Shown here: piece by piece, positions 52,709-61,324 of the stretch | Numbering within the stretch: position 1 is the first letter of the stretch | Layout: every line of letters starts with the position of its first letter | Origin: Burkholderia sp. Bp9142 | Lineage (GTDB): Bacteria > Pseudomonadota > Gammaproteobacteria > Burkholderiales > Burkholderiaceae | Direction of reading: 5' to 3' | DNA: 64,000 nucleotides | NCBI RefSeq assembly: GCF_003853415.1 | Contig: NZ_QTPP01000004.1 | Coordinates: 1-64,000, forward strand | The notes under the pieces: model-generated | Seen by the model: only the letters and a program-made list of their open reading frames with translations | What the model was told of the DNA's origin: nothing | Database searches by the model: none | Made by a program: the position numbers and the translations under genes

Positions 52709-53752
52709 TTGAGCGATTCGCACCCTTCCACGCAGCGTCCGGCGACGATCAGCGACGTCGCGCGCGAAGCCGGCACGGGCAAGACCAGTGTTTCGCGCTA
52801 TCTGAACGGCGAGACGCACGTGCTGTCCGCCGATCTGCGCCAGCGGATCGAGGCGGCGATCGCGCGCCTCAACTACCGGCCGAATCAGATGGCGCGCGGG
52901 CTGAAGCGCGGCCGCAACCGGCTGCTCGGCATGCTCGCGGCCGACCTGACCAATCCGTATACCGTCGAAGTGCTGCAGGGTGTCGAGGCGGCGTGTCACG
53001 CGCTCGGCTACATGCCGCTCATCTGTCACGCGGCGAATGAAGTCGAGATGGAACGGCGCTTCCTGCAGCTGCTCACGACCTACCGGGTCGAAGGTCTGAT
53101 CGTCAACGCGCTCGGCGCCGAGGAAGACGTGCTGCGCCCGCTGCGCGGCGGCGACATCCCGGCCGTGCTCGTCGACCGGACGGTCGAGGGTTTCGAGGCC
53201 GACCTGATCGGGCTCGACAACACCGATGCGATCGAGACGGCGCTCGCGCACCTGATCGCGCGCGGTTTCGATGCGATCCATTTCGTCGTGCAGCCGTTCG
53301 AGCGCGTCAGCTCGCGGCGCCTGCGCGAGGCTGCGTTCCGCGCGGCCCTCGACGCGCGCGGGCTGCCGGTGCCGCCGACGGTCGTGCTCGATCTGAACGC
53401 ACCCGCCGCGGCAGCCGCGGCGCTCGCCGACCTCGACGCGCGCATCGACGACGCAACGCGGCGCGGCGTGCGTGCGGCGCTGTTCGCCGCGAACGCGCCG
53501 GTTGCGCTCGCGATCGCGCGCCACCTGCGCGCGCGTTTCGGCGCCGCATGGCAGGAAAAGGCCGCGCTGCTGTCGATCGACGATCCGGAGTGGGCCGAAC
53601 TGATCGGCATCACGACGATCCGCCAGCCGACCTACGAGATCGGCTACAAGGCTGTCGAATTCGTGCACGAGCGCATCGACGGTGCGGCCGGCGACGTGCG
53701 CGTCGCGATGCTGCGCGGCGAGCTGATTGCGCGCGCGTCGACCGCAAGCTGA
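52709..53752 (+). CDS. ptxS: LacI-family regulator PtxS
   Basis: This 347-residue repressor has a LacI helix-turn-helix at residues 12-34 (TISDVAREAGTGKTSVSRYL), the hinge, and a periplasmic-binding-like sensor domain (LLGMLAADLTNPYTVEVLQG, LVDRTVEGFEADLIGLDN). The start is TTG at 52709, with GAGG at 52699-52702; upstream frame has no homologous residues. It lies directly after kguD, as PtxS does in Pseudomonas, and probably binds the palindrome at 48201. The inducer would be 2-ketogluconate. Confidence 0.88.
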   Translation: MSDSHPSTQRPATISDVAREAGTGKTSVSRYLNGETHVLSADLRQRIEAAIARLNYRPNQMARGLKRGRNRLLGMLAADLTNPYTVEVLQGVEAACHALGYMPLICHAANEVEMERRFLQLLTTYRVEGLIVNALGAEEDVLRPLRGGDIPAVLVDRTVEGFEADLIGLDNTDAIETALAHLIARGFDAIHFVVQPFERVSSRRLREAAFRAALDARGLPVPPTVVLDLNAPAAAAAALADLDARIDDATRRGVRAALFAANAPVALAIARHLRARFGAAWQEKAALLSIDDPEWAELIGITTIRQPTYEIGYKAVEFVHERIDGAAGDVRVAMLRGELIARASTAS

Positions 53753-53806
53753 GTATCATTCGGGGCACGCAGCGCGTCAGGTGCGCTGCCCCGAACAAGG
53801 AAATTC

Positions 53807-54595
53807 ATGACTGTCGCCCCCGTCACGCTGGCGGTGCTGATCGCCGCCACGCTGATCATCGCGCTACTGCCGTTCGTTCTCTTCCGTACCCTGCGCAAGC
53901 CGCTTGCGCTCGACCGCCGCGACACGATCGTCGGCGTCGCCGTCTTCACGCTGTTCGCGATGATCGTCGAACGCGCCTTCCATGGCCTCGTGCTGAGCCA
54001 GACGCCTGCCGGCGGCTGGCTCACGCAGCCGCTCGCGTTCGTCGCGTACAGCGCGCTCGCGACTGCCGTGTTCGAGGAAATCGGCCGCTATCTCGGGATG
54101 CGCTTCCTGAACCGCCGCTACGGCGCGTCGGCCGGCGACGGGCGCGGCATCGGCTACGGGATCGGCCATGCCGGTGCCGAAGCCTGGTTCGTCGGCGTGC
54201 TCGTATGGGGCCAGTGGTCGTATCTCGCGTGGCTCGCGAGCCGCGGGCAGCTCGAGACGCAGCTCGCGGACCTGCCCGGCGATACCGTCGTGCGGCTGCA
54301 CGTGATGCTGGCGACGCTGTCGGCACAGTCGATCCTGCTGTTGCTGCTCGAGCGCTGCGCGGCGTTCGTGGTGCAGCTCGCGCTGTCGGTGCTGGTCTGG
54401 CGCGGCGTGCGCGCCGGCCGCGCGGGTGCGCTGCCGCTCGCGATCGTGCTGCATGCGCTGGCTGCCGCGCCGGCGCTGCTGTACCAGGTGCGCGTGCTGC
54501 CGGCCGGGTCGCTCGAGGCCGTGTATTTCGTGCTGGCCGCGATCCTGGTCGCCGTGCTGGTGAAGACGTGCCGGTCGCCGCACGCGGCGGCCTGA
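53807..54595 (+). CDS. YhfC-family intramembrane protease-like protein
   Basis: This 262-residue protein has about seven to eight hydrophobic helices. The third to fourth part has ATAVFEEIGRYLGMRFLN, an EExxR-type motif, and GIGHAGAEAWFVG, both expected in the YhfC/PrsW-related glutamic membrane proteases. Substrate unknown. GAACAAGGAAATTC precedes the ATG. It is followed 12 bp later by a small gene that probably shares its transcript. Confidence 0.82.
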   Translation: MTVAPVTLAVLIAATLIIALLPFVLFRTLRKPLALDRRDTIVGVAVFTLFAMIVERAFHGLVLSQTPAGGWLTQPLAFVAYSALATAVFEEIGRYLGMRFLNRRYGASAGDGRGIGYGIGHAGAEAWFVGVLVWGQWSYLAWLASRGQLETQLADLPGDTVVRLHVMLATLSAQSILLLLLERCAAFVVQLALSVLVWRGVRAGRAGALPLAIVLHALAAAPALLYQVRVLPAGSLEAVYFVLAAILVAVLVKTCRSPHAAA

Positions 54596-54607
54596 CGGGA
54601 GGGCGGA

Positions 54608-54970
54608 ATGGACGACTATCTGATCGAATGCCGGAGCGCCGAATTCGACGCGCTCGCGCGCGTGATCTGCGATCTCTTTCCGGAGCAGACGCGCTTTGCC
54701 GAAAGCAGCGACGAACGCGGCCGGTTTCTGTCCGTGCACTGGCTCGCGATGCGCTTCGGCTCGGCGCCGAAGCGGATGACGCTCGACATCCGCATCGTGC
54801 CGGCGGCGCTCGCGCGCTATCTGGCGCTCAGGCCGATGCAGCGCGCCCGCAGCCATGCGGTGCTGCATGCGTACACGGAAGCGATGCTGGGCTCGCTCGA
54901 GGAGCGGCACGCGGCCGGCGAGGCCGTCGAGCGCGACGCGGAACTCGAACTCGACGAAGACTTCGCTTGA
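54608..54970 (+). CDS. Small hypothetical protein (possible DUF3022)
   Basis: This 120-residue soluble protein starts 12 bp after the YhfC gene, with GGAGGGCGGA as ribosome site. Segments RVICDLFPEQTRFAESSD and RSHAVLHAYTEAMLGSLEE are helical, and the C-terminus is very acidic (ELELDEDFA). The pattern recalls DUF3022 proteins of Burkholderia, but this name is from memory. No motif gives a function. Confidence 0.72.
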   Translation: MDDYLIECRSAEFDALARVICDLFPEQTRFAESSDERGRFLSVHWLAMRFGSAPKRMTLDIRIVPAALARYLALRPMQRARSHAVLHAYTEAMLGSLEERHAAGEAVERDAELELDEDFA

Positions 54971-55018
54971 GCGCTCACGCGCGCGCCGGCGCGACGCCGG
55001 CGTATAGCGCGTTACGTG

Positions 55019-55450
55019 TTACGCGTCGCGGTAGACCTGTGCGAAACGCTGCGCCTGCACGACACCGTAGTCGCCGGGCGCATACTGCATCACCCAGTCG
55101 CCGGCGACGCCGCGCAGCGTGTCGCCGTTTTCCGAGCGGGCGATCGTGAACGGCTCGTCCATGCGGCGGGCGAGCACGACGGCCGGCCGGTTCCGGTACG
55201 CGCCCGGCGTGCCGTGCGCGAGCGCCGGATCGGCAGGCAGGTACTTCGCGTCGAAGCGCGCGCGCGACACGACCCAGCGGTCGCCGGTCGAGCCGATGAT
55301 CAGCGCGTCGCCCGCGACGTAGCGGTTCGGGCCTTCGAGGCTCATCAGTTCGCCGTCGGCATCCGCGAAGGCGACCGTGACGGTTTCGTCCTTGACGACG
55401 CGACGGGCCTGCGGGTCGGTACGCAGATCGATGTGCTTGAGTTCGAGCAT
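55019..55450 (-). CDS. PGDYG-motif protein of unknown function
   Basis: This 143-residue soluble protein contains QYAPGDYGVVQAQ near the C-terminus, the mark of the PGDYG family. It begins MLELKHIDLRTDPQARRVVK and has mixed alpha/beta content. It has no signal peptide. The family has no known role. It is convergent with the small gene before it, and its neighbour upstream on the same strand is the Spy-like gene. Confidence 0.8.
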   Translation of the reverse strand: MLELKHIDLRTDPQARRVVKDETVTVAFADADGELMSLEGPNRYVAGDALIIGSTGDRWVVSRARFDAKYLPADPALAHGTPGAYRNRPAVVLARRMDEPFTIARSENGDTLRGVAGDWVMQYAPGDYGVVQAQRFAQVYRDA

Positions 55451-55579
55451 GGTGGGGGAAGTGCGGGAAAAGCCGGGAGCTTATCCCGAAATCGGCGCGC
55501 CGTGTGACGCGCCGGTTTCCCGCGGGAAGCGCGACGCCGTTTGGCCCTTGCGGGCCGTGCGGCGCCGGCATGGCGGACG

Positions 55580-56125
55580 TCAGGGTTGGGCGGGCGTGCT
55601 GGCAGCCGGCGCGGCGGCTGCCTTGCCTTCCTTGCTCTTGGCGTTGCCCTTGCCGCGGTGTTCGCCGCCGTGGTGCAGCCAGCTGCGGAACGTCGTGTCG
55701 GCGAGCGCCTTCTGGTCGGCCGGGAAGCGCTCGTAGAGCGGCGCGAATGCGTCGGCGAGCTTCTTCGCGCCGTCCGCGTTCGCCTGCGCGAGTTCCGCGT
55801 ACTGTTTCATGTCGTCGACCGCGGACACGTTGTGGCTTTCCATCCGGGTGCGATAGAGGCGGCCCATCGTGTCGCCGTTCTCGCGCATCGTGTCGGCGAA
55901 CGTTTTCCATTGAGGTTCCTGCGCCGACGTGATCTTCAACTGGTCGTGCAGGTACTTGATGCGCTGCTCGATGCGTGCTTCGTGGCGTGCCGCACGCTGC
56001 TCGGCGCTTGGCGCCGACGCGGCCGTCGTCGGCGCCGGTGCGGGCGTCTGCGGTTGCGGCGGGGTTTGCGCGAATGCGCTGGCCGCAACGGCGAGCGTAG
56101 CGAGGGTGAGCGAGATCTTCTTCAT
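55580..56125 (-). CDS. Periplasmic LTxxQ/Spy-like protein
   Basis: This 181-residue protein has a signal peptide cut after ASAFA (residue 19). The mature protein is helical, with a Pro/Ala/Thr-rich start and two LTxxQ-like parts: LKITSAQEPQWKTFADTM and AFAPLYERFPADQKALAD. This is the pattern of Spy/CpxP-type periplasmic chaperones that react to envelope stress. A Lys/Ala-rich tail follows. It is monocistronic, with a promoter region of about 330 bp shared with the Lrp gene. Confidence 0.85.
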   Translation of the reverse strand: MKKISLTLATLAVAASAFAQTPPQPQTPAPAPTTAASAPSAEQRAARHEARIEQRIKYLHDQLKITSAQEPQWKTFADTMRENGDTMGRLYRTRMESHNVSAVDDMKQYAELAQANADGAKKLADAFAPLYERFPADQKALADTTFRSWLHHGGEHRGKGNAKSKEGKAAAAPAASTPAQP

Positions 56126-56460
56126 GGTTGGCTCTCCGGGGTGGTGTCGTGCGAGCGGGCGCGGCGGCCAGTGCCGCGAGCGCGCATCTCGCGTCGCACA
56201 TTATTAGTAGCACGTTGCGTACAGCGCGGCAGCGAAAGCGACACTTGCTTACATCCGATACGAATCGAAATTGAAAGGGACATGGCGGGCGGAGGGCGGT
56301 AGCGTTCGATCGGCACGCCGGGCGCCGCATGCGCGCGAGGAGGGTGGTGCCCACGCGTGAGCCCGTGACGGCGCGCGATGCCGTTTGGGCGCACCGGCGT
56401 TCGGCGCTATCATCGCGTCACGTTCCATTTCGCCGGCGCGCTGCACGCCGGCCCAGCCTC
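56126..56460. other. Divergent intergenic region
   Basis: This 335-bp region separates the Spy-like gene from the Lrp-type gene. It must hold both promoters. I see no palindrome or repeat that I can support. Confidence 0.5.
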
Positions 56461-56925
56461 ATGCGTCCACCTCGCCTCGACCAACTCGACGACCTCGACC
56501 GGCAACTCGTTGCGCTGTTGCAAGCGGATGCGCGCGCAAGCGTCGCCGATCTCGCGCGGCAGCTCGACGTCGCACGCACGACAGTCGTCGCGCGCATCGC
56601 GCGGCTCGAGCGCACGAACGTGATCGCCGGGTACAGCGTGCGGCTCGGGCAGGACGTGCTCGATGCGAGCATTTACGCGTACGTTGGCATCATCCTCACG
56701 CCGAAATTCGGCAAGGACGTGCTGCGCAGGCTCGACCGGATGCCCGAAGTGCAACTGCTGTGCGCGGTGAGCGGCGAATACGACTATGTCGCGTGGCTGC
56801 GTGCCGATTCGCCGGAGCGGCTCAACGACCTGCTCGACCAGATCGGCACGCTCGAAGGCGTCGAGCGCACGACGACGTCGATCATTCTGTCGCGCAAGAT
56901 CGATCGCGGCACGATCGGCGGATGA
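56461..56925 (+). CDS. Lrp/AsnC-family regulator
   Basis: This 154-residue regulator has an AsnC-type helix-turn-helix at residues 11-55 (LDRQLVALLQADARASVADL, then RTTVVARIARLE). The C-terminal RAM domain has IYAYVGIILTPKFGKDVLRRL. It probably responds to an amino acid. It is upstream of and in the same direction as a saccharopine dehydrogenase-like gene, with an inverted repeat between. That suggests local control of amino acid catabolism, lysine being likely. Confidence 0.9.
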   Translation: MRPPRLDQLDDLDRQLVALLQADARASVADLARQLDVARTTVVARIARLERTNVIAGYSVRLGQDVLDASIYAYVGIILTPKFGKDVLRRLDRMPEVQLLCAVSGEYDYVAWLRADSPERLNDLLDQIGTLEGVERTTTSIILSRKIDRGTIGG

Positions 56926-56938
56926 CGCGTCGCGCGGC

Positions 56939-56980
56939 GTTTTCCTTCCTTTCCTTCCTTACCTTCCTTACCTTCCTTTG
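56939..56980 (+). repeat. Pyrimidine-rich TTCCTT repeat
   Basis: TTCCTT recurs with short spacers (TTTCC TTCC TTACC TTCC TTACC TTCC TTT). It directly follows the Lrp stop region and could act as a slippery or unstructured mRNA end. Confidence 0.6.
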
Positions 56981-57205
56981 ACGACCGCCGCCGGCGCTAG
57001 CCGCTGGGTGGGGCGTTGCCTCGCGCATCGCCACGTCGGCGTCGCCGTCGCAGTCGCCGTGTCGAGTGCCTGCCGGGCGTGCACGACGATTCCCGCGCGT
57101 GCACATGTCCTGTCTTGTTCGTTCCCTCTTGCCCGTCCAATCGCGTCCGTGGCGGCCCGTTTGCGGCGCGTCATATACGCGATTTTTAGATGATTTGGTC
57201 GTTAT

Positions 57206-57229
57206 GACGAAATGTATCGTCATTTCGTC
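57206..57229. promoter_or_regulatory. Inverted repeat, candidate Lrp-type operator
   Basis: GACGAAAT (57206-57213) and ATTTCGTC (57222-57229) form a perfect inverted repeat with an 8-bp spacer. It lies 120 bp before the dehydrogenase ATG in an AT-rich part of the spacer. Lrp-type regulators bind sites of this form. Confidence 0.6.
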
Positions 57230-57348
57230 GAATTTATCGGTTGTTTCGCATCACTCTTCGTCTTGGAACTGATTTTGCGCGTCCCTAAACTGTGTTCATG
57301 GCTCGACGCCGTACACCAACACCAAACCCATCATCAGGAGATAAGCGC

Positions 57349-58449
57349 ATGAAAATCGCCATCGTCGGCGCAGGTCTGATCGGCCACACCATTGCTCACA
57401 TGCTGCGTGAAACGGGCGACTACGAAGTCGTCGCCTTCGACCGCGATGCGGATGCGCTCGCCAAGCTGTCGCGTGAAGGCATCGCGACGCAACGCGTCGA
57501 TTCGGCCGACGCCAATGCGATCCGTGAAGCCGTGAAGGGCTTCGATGCGCTCGTCAACGCGCTGCCGTACTACCTCGCGGTCAACGTCGCCGCCGCGGCG
57601 AAGGCGGCCGGCGTCCATTACTTCGACCTGACCGAAGACGTGCGCGCCACCCACGCGATCCGCGAACTGGCCGACGGTTCGGACCGTGCGTTCATGCCGC
57701 AGTGCGGCCTCGCGCCGGGCTTCATCGGCATCGCCGCCCACGAGCTCGTGAACGGCTTCAGCGAAGTGCGCGACGTGAAGATGCGTGTCGGCGCGCTGCC
57801 CGAGTATCCGACCAACGCGCTGAAGTACAACCTGACGTGGAGCGTCGACGGCCTGATCAACGAATACTGCCAGCCGTGCGAAGCGATCCGCGACGGCCGC
57901 AAGCAGTGGGTGCAGCCGCTCGAAGGCCTCGAGCACTTCTCGCTCGACGGCACCGAATACGAAGCATTCAACACGTCGGGCGGCCTGGGCACGCTGTGCG
58001 AGACGCTGTCGGGCAAGGTCGAGACGCTCGACTACAAGTCGGTGCGCTATCCGGGCCACCGCGAACTCGTGCAGTTCCTGCTCGAGGACCTGCGCCTGTC
58101 GAGCGACCGCGACACGCTGAAGTCGATCATGCGCCGCGCGGTGCCGTCGACGAAGCAGGACGTCGTGCTGGTGTTCGTCACGGTGACGGGCGTGAAGGAC
58201 GGCCAGCTCGTGCAGGACGTGTTCACGCGCAAGATTTTCGCAAAGGACGTGTGCGGGATGCACATGAGCGCGATCCAGATCACGACGGCCGGTGCGATGT
58301 GCGCGGTGCTGGATCTGTTCCGCGAGAAGAAGCTGCCGCAGAGCGGTTTCATCCCGCAGGAGAAGGTGTCGCTGAAGGCGTTCCTCGCGAACCGCTTCGG
58401 CAAGCTGTACGAAGGCGGCACGATGGAGCGCGTGCACGAAGTCGCCTGA
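57349..58449 (+). CDS. Saccharopine dehydrogenase-like oxidoreductase
   Basis: This 366-residue enzyme has the NAD(P) motif GAGLIGHT at residues 7-14 and the saccharopine dehydrogenase C-terminal fold. Typical segments are DLTEDVRATHAIRELA, QCGLAPGFIGIAAHELV and FSLDGTEYEAFNTSGGLG. Saccharopine dehydrogenases link lysine catabolism to 2-oxoglutarate, but related genes have other amine substrates. AGGAG at 57336-57340 gives 8-nt spacing to ATG 57349. A terminator follows. The Lrp gene upstream is a likely regulator. Confidence 0.9.
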   Translation: MKIAIVGAGLIGHTIAHMLRETGDYEVVAFDRDADALAKLSREGIATQRVDSADANAIREAVKGFDALVNALPYYLAVNVAAAAKAAGVHYFDLTEDVRATHAIRELADGSDRAFMPQCGLAPGFIGIAAHELVNGFSEVRDVKMRVGALPEYPTNALKYNLTWSVDGLINEYCQPCEAIRDGRKQWVQPLEGLEHFSLDGTEYEAFNTSGGLGTLCETLSGKVETLDYKSVRYPGHRELVQFLLEDLRLSSDRDTLKSIMRRAVPSTKQDVVLVFVTVTGVKDGQLVQDVFTRKIFAKDVCGMHMSAIQITTAGAMCAVLDLFREKKLPQSGFIPQEKVSLKAFLANRFGKLYEGGTMERVHEVA

Positions 58450-58482
58450 CCGCACGCCGGTCTCTGGCACGAGGGCCGTACG

Positions 58483-58520
58483 ACGCCGGGAGCGCAACAG
58501 CGCTTCCGGCGTTGTTTCTT
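58483..58520 (+). terminator. Intrinsic terminator after the dehydrogenase gene
   Basis: ACGCCGGGAGCGC (58483-58495) pairs with GCGCTTCCGGCGT (58500-58512), one G-T pair, then TGTTTCTT. Loop is AACA. Confidence 0.8.
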
Positions 58521-58562
58521 GAAGCGTGCCGAAGCGGGGAAGAGCGGGGCGGTGCGTGCCGC

Positions 58563-59180
58563 TCAGGCGGGCAGCGGCGGGACCATCGTTGCCTGCGGCG
58601 CCGGCGGAGCGATGCGGTACAGCAGCGCATCGATGTCCGCGTCGGACGGCGCGGTGTTGTCGAACATCACGATGCCGTCGCATTCGTGGCCGGTCGGCAC
58701 GAAGCGGCGTTGCCGGTATTCGTCCCAGTGCCCGAGCTTGTACGCATCGTTCGGATTGCCGCGCGCCACGATCCGCTGGTGCGCGACGTCTTCCGCCGTA
58801 TGAACCCAGACGACCGTCAGTGTGACGTCCGGCCCGATGCCGAGCCACGCGCGGTCGAGGATGCGCCGGTCACGCACTTCGCGCGACAGCGGGCCGACCA
58901 CGAGCGCGCCGATGCCGAGCGCGAGGTTCTCGCGGGCCGTGTCGAGCAGGCCCTGGTATTCGGGATCGCGCAGATGCTTCAGGTAGAGCGGGCTGTCGCG
59001 GTCGTTCGGATCGGAGGTGAGGGCGCCCATCGCGGCCGAGCTGTAGCGGCCGTAGAGCGTGTCCTTGTCGAGCAGGCAGAAGGCCTCGCCGGTCGCGCGC
59101 ATCAGCGGCCCGATCAGCCGCTTCGCGAGCGTGGTCTTGCCGGTGCCCGCATGACCGCAGAAGAACACCAGGTGCGTCAC
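58563..59180 (-). CDS. P-loop kinase/ATPase coupled to cydX
   Basis: This 205-residue protein has a Walker A motif GHAGTGKT at residues 9-16 and a small-molecule-kinase-like fold (LDKDTLYGRY, LGIGALVVGPLSREVRD). The start is GTG at 59180; its GTGA overlaps the cydX stop, so the two are translationally coupled. It lacks a clear nucleotide-kinase lid signature. Its role next to a cytochrome bd small subunit is not known. Confidence 0.85.
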   Translation of the reverse strand: MTHLVFFCGHAGTGKTTLAKRLIGPLMRATGEAFCLLDKDTLYGRYSSAAMGALTSDPNDRDSPLYLKHLRDPEYQGLLDTARENLALGIGALVVGPLSREVRDRRILDRAWLGIGPDVTLTVVWVHTAEDVAHQRIVARGNPNDAYKLGHWDEYRQRRFVPTGHECDGIVMFDNTAPSDADIDALLYRIAPPAPQATMVPPLPA

Positions 59181-59323
59181 GAATATCGGCTCCCCGAGCC
59201 CGTGCGCGACGTGTCGGCGCGCTTGTCGTCGCGCGAGAACACTTCCGCCTCCAGCCACATCGCGTTGATGATGCCGAAGCCGAGCGCCACGCCGATGCCG
59301 AGTATCCACGAGAAATACCACAT
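59177..59323 (-). CDS. cydX: Orphan cytochrome bd oxidase small subunit CydX
   Basis: This 48-residue membrane peptide begins MWYFSWILGIGVALGFGIIN, the CydX/YbgT signature, with one helix at about residues 3-24. CydX stabilises the CydAB quinol oxidase. AAGGAG lies 8 nt before the ATG at 59323. cydA and cydB are absent on this strand; the gene upstream is corA on the other strand. Its stop overlaps the kinase start in GTGA. Confidence 0.85.
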   Translation of the reverse strand: MWYFSWILGIGVALGFGIINAMWLEAEVFSRDDKRADTSRTGSGSRYS

Positions 59324-59502
59324 GGGTCTGTCTCCTTGACGATTGGGCCGCACGGCCATGCCGTGCGTCTGTCGAAGCGATGCCGTGCGCGTGCCGCGGC
59401 GCATGCAGTCCGATCATGACCAATATCGGCGCGCCGCGCAAGCCGGGCCGCAGGCGCGGCAAACCGGTAAACTGATACGAAAACGGCAACATCACGGACA
59501 CC

Positions 59503-60480
59503 ATGCTGATCAACTGTGCTGCATACCAGGACGGCCGCAAGCTGGCCGACATCGATATCGACGCCATCAGCGACTACGTGTCGAAGCCCGAATGTTTCGT
59601 GTGGGTCGCGCTGAAGGATCCGACGCTGGGCGAGATCGACCTGATGGGAGAGGAATTCGGGCTGCACGAACTCGCGCTCGAGGATGCCCGCAAGGGGCAT
59701 CAGCGCCCGAAGATCGAGGAGTACGGCGATTCGCTGTTCGCGGTGCTGCATACGGTCGAGCTCGATGGGGACCTTGAATTCAAGGTCGGCGAGCTGAACG
59801 TGTTCGTCGGCCCGAACTACGTGCTGTCGATCCGCAACCATACCGAGCAGGACTTCCGCGCGGTGCGCAAGCGATGCGAGCACGAACCGCATCTGCTGCG
59901 GGAAGGGTCGGCGTTCGTGTTCTATGCGTTGATGGACCAGGTCGTCGATCGCTATTTTCCGATCCTCGAGACGCTCGGCAACGAGCTCGAGGAACTCGAG
60001 GATCGCATCTTCACGAAGGCCACGCCCGCGTCGTCGCGCGCGATCATCGAGGATCTCTATTCGCTGAAACGCCGGCTCGTGATGCTGCACCAGCACACGG
60101 CGCCGCTGATCGAGCCGCTCGCGAAGCTCACCGGCGGCCGCATTCCGCAGGTTTGCAGCGGGATGGAGCATTACTTTCGCGACGTGTACGACCACCTGCA
60201 GCGGATCGTGAAGACGATCGAAGGGCGGCGCGAGATGGTCGTGACCGCGATCCAGGTCAATCTCGGAATGATCTCGCTCGCGGAAAACGAGGTGACCAAG
60301 CGGCTCGGCTCGTTCGCCGCGCTGTTCGCGATACCGACGATGATCGCCGGCATCTACGGAATGAACTTCGCGAACATGCCCGAACTGCACCTCAAGTACG
60401 GCTTCTACGGCTGCATCGCGGTGATGGTCGCGGCCGATCTCGCGTTGTGGTGGCGCTTCAAGCGGGCGGGGTGGCTGTAG
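59503..60480 (+). CDS. corA: Magnesium/cobalt transporter CorA
   Basis: This 325-residue protein has a large cytosolic helical funnel and two C-terminal helices. The CorA signature YGMNF lies at about residues 285-289, in IAGIYGMNFANMPEL. It forms a pentamer that imports Mg2+ and Co2+. The ATG at 59503 follows CGGACACC and gives MLINCAAYQDGRK. It is divergent from cydX. The sequence ends RFKRAGWL, the charged end expected after the last helix. Confidence 0.94.
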   Translation: MLINCAAYQDGRKLADIDIDAISDYVSKPECFVWVALKDPTLGEIDLMGEEFGLHELALEDARKGHQRPKIEEYGDSLFAVLHTVELDGDLEFKVGELNVFVGPNYVLSIRNHTEQDFRAVRKRCEHEPHLLREGSAFVFYALMDQVVDRYFPILETLGNELEELEDRIFTKATPASSRAIIEDLYSLKRRLVMLHQHTAPLIEPLAKLTGGRIPQVCSGMEHYFRDVYDHLQRIVKTIEGRREMVVTAIQVNLGMISLAENEVTKRLGSFAALFAIPTMIAGIYGMNFANMPELHLKYGFYGCIAVMVAADLALWWRFKRAGWL

Positions 60481-60489
60481 CCTCGACGC

Positions 60490-60777
60490 CTAGTGCGGGG
60501 CGTGCTTGCCGACCACGACGCGCCACGGCCGCACGCGCCACGACTTGACGAGCCCGTTCTGCACGTACGGATCGGCGCGCGCGAACGATTCGGCGGCTTC
60601 CGGCGAATCGCCTTCGAACACGAGCACGGCCTGGTCGGCCGGATCCTGCAACGCGCCGGCGAGCACGAGCTCGCCGCGTTCGGTTGCCGCCCGCGCGAGG
60701 GCAAGATGCTCGGCGCGGTACTGGTCGCGCCGGGACAGGTAATCGTCGACGAGTTCGTAGATCAGCTGGTAATGCAT
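60490..60777 (-). CDS. YciI-family protein
   Basis: This 95-residue protein begins MHYQLIYELVDDYLSRRDQY and has the YciI fold marks (RAEHLALARAATERGELVLAGAL, FEGDSPEAAESFARADPYVQ). Family members are small dimeric alpha/beta barrel-type proteins of unknown function, some with EDC-dehydrochlorinase-like sites. It is convergent with corA, 9 bp apart. Confidence 0.9.
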   Translation of the reverse strand: MHYQLIYELVDDYLSRRDQYRAEHLALARAATERGELVLAGALQDPADQAVLVFEGDSPEAAESFARADPYVQNGLVKSWRVRPWRVVVGKHAPH

Positions 60778-61324
60778 ACGTTGCTCCGGGAAGAGTCGAC
60801 GGCCGCGTCCGATGCGTCGGTGCGACCGTCGGTCTGCAGCGGCCAGTAGCGGCCAGTATAGGACAGCCGGGCGGCAGCGGCGCGACGCAAACGGGAGCGT
60901 ATCTTCGTTCTCTTAAATGCAACTAACGGTCTAGCTTTCCTGCACCCGGAAATCCCGGCCGCGGCCGGGCCTTTGATGCAGCGGAGTCTGCAGGACAGGG
61001 CTCCGGCAGAAGAGACGCGATCATGACTGTCCGCCTCGCCGGTCCGCGCCATTGCCGCGCGGTCTTATGCAGTGGCTTTCGAATTCGTCCGAGAAAGCGC
61101 GGCGAAAGTCGTTCGCGGGAACCCGGTCGCCATTGGCGCAGGGATGCGCGTGCAAACCACTAGCGACCCGGCGCGCGCACGTTGCCGGATGCGCGGTCCG
61201 ATCCGCCGCTGACGCGGGCGCACCGCACCCGGCGGCGGGTCACGGTCAGGCCGCCGCGTCTTACGCATGAACCGGCCGCAGCCGGAGGGCGGCATGCGTC
61301 TGGCGCCGGACCGGCGGCCCGCGT
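60778..61324. other. Intergenic region with no supported gene
   Basis: This 547-bp stretch holds short GC-rich ORFs only. None has a family match or good ribosome site. I see a small GC palindrome (CCGGCCGCGGCCGG) near 60957-60968, of no clear meaning. Confidence 0.55.

Noticed and set aside
60778..61324. Several short open frames in the 547-bp gap
   Set aside because: None has a ribosome site, family motif or typical composition. Their overlapping frames are expected at this GC content.
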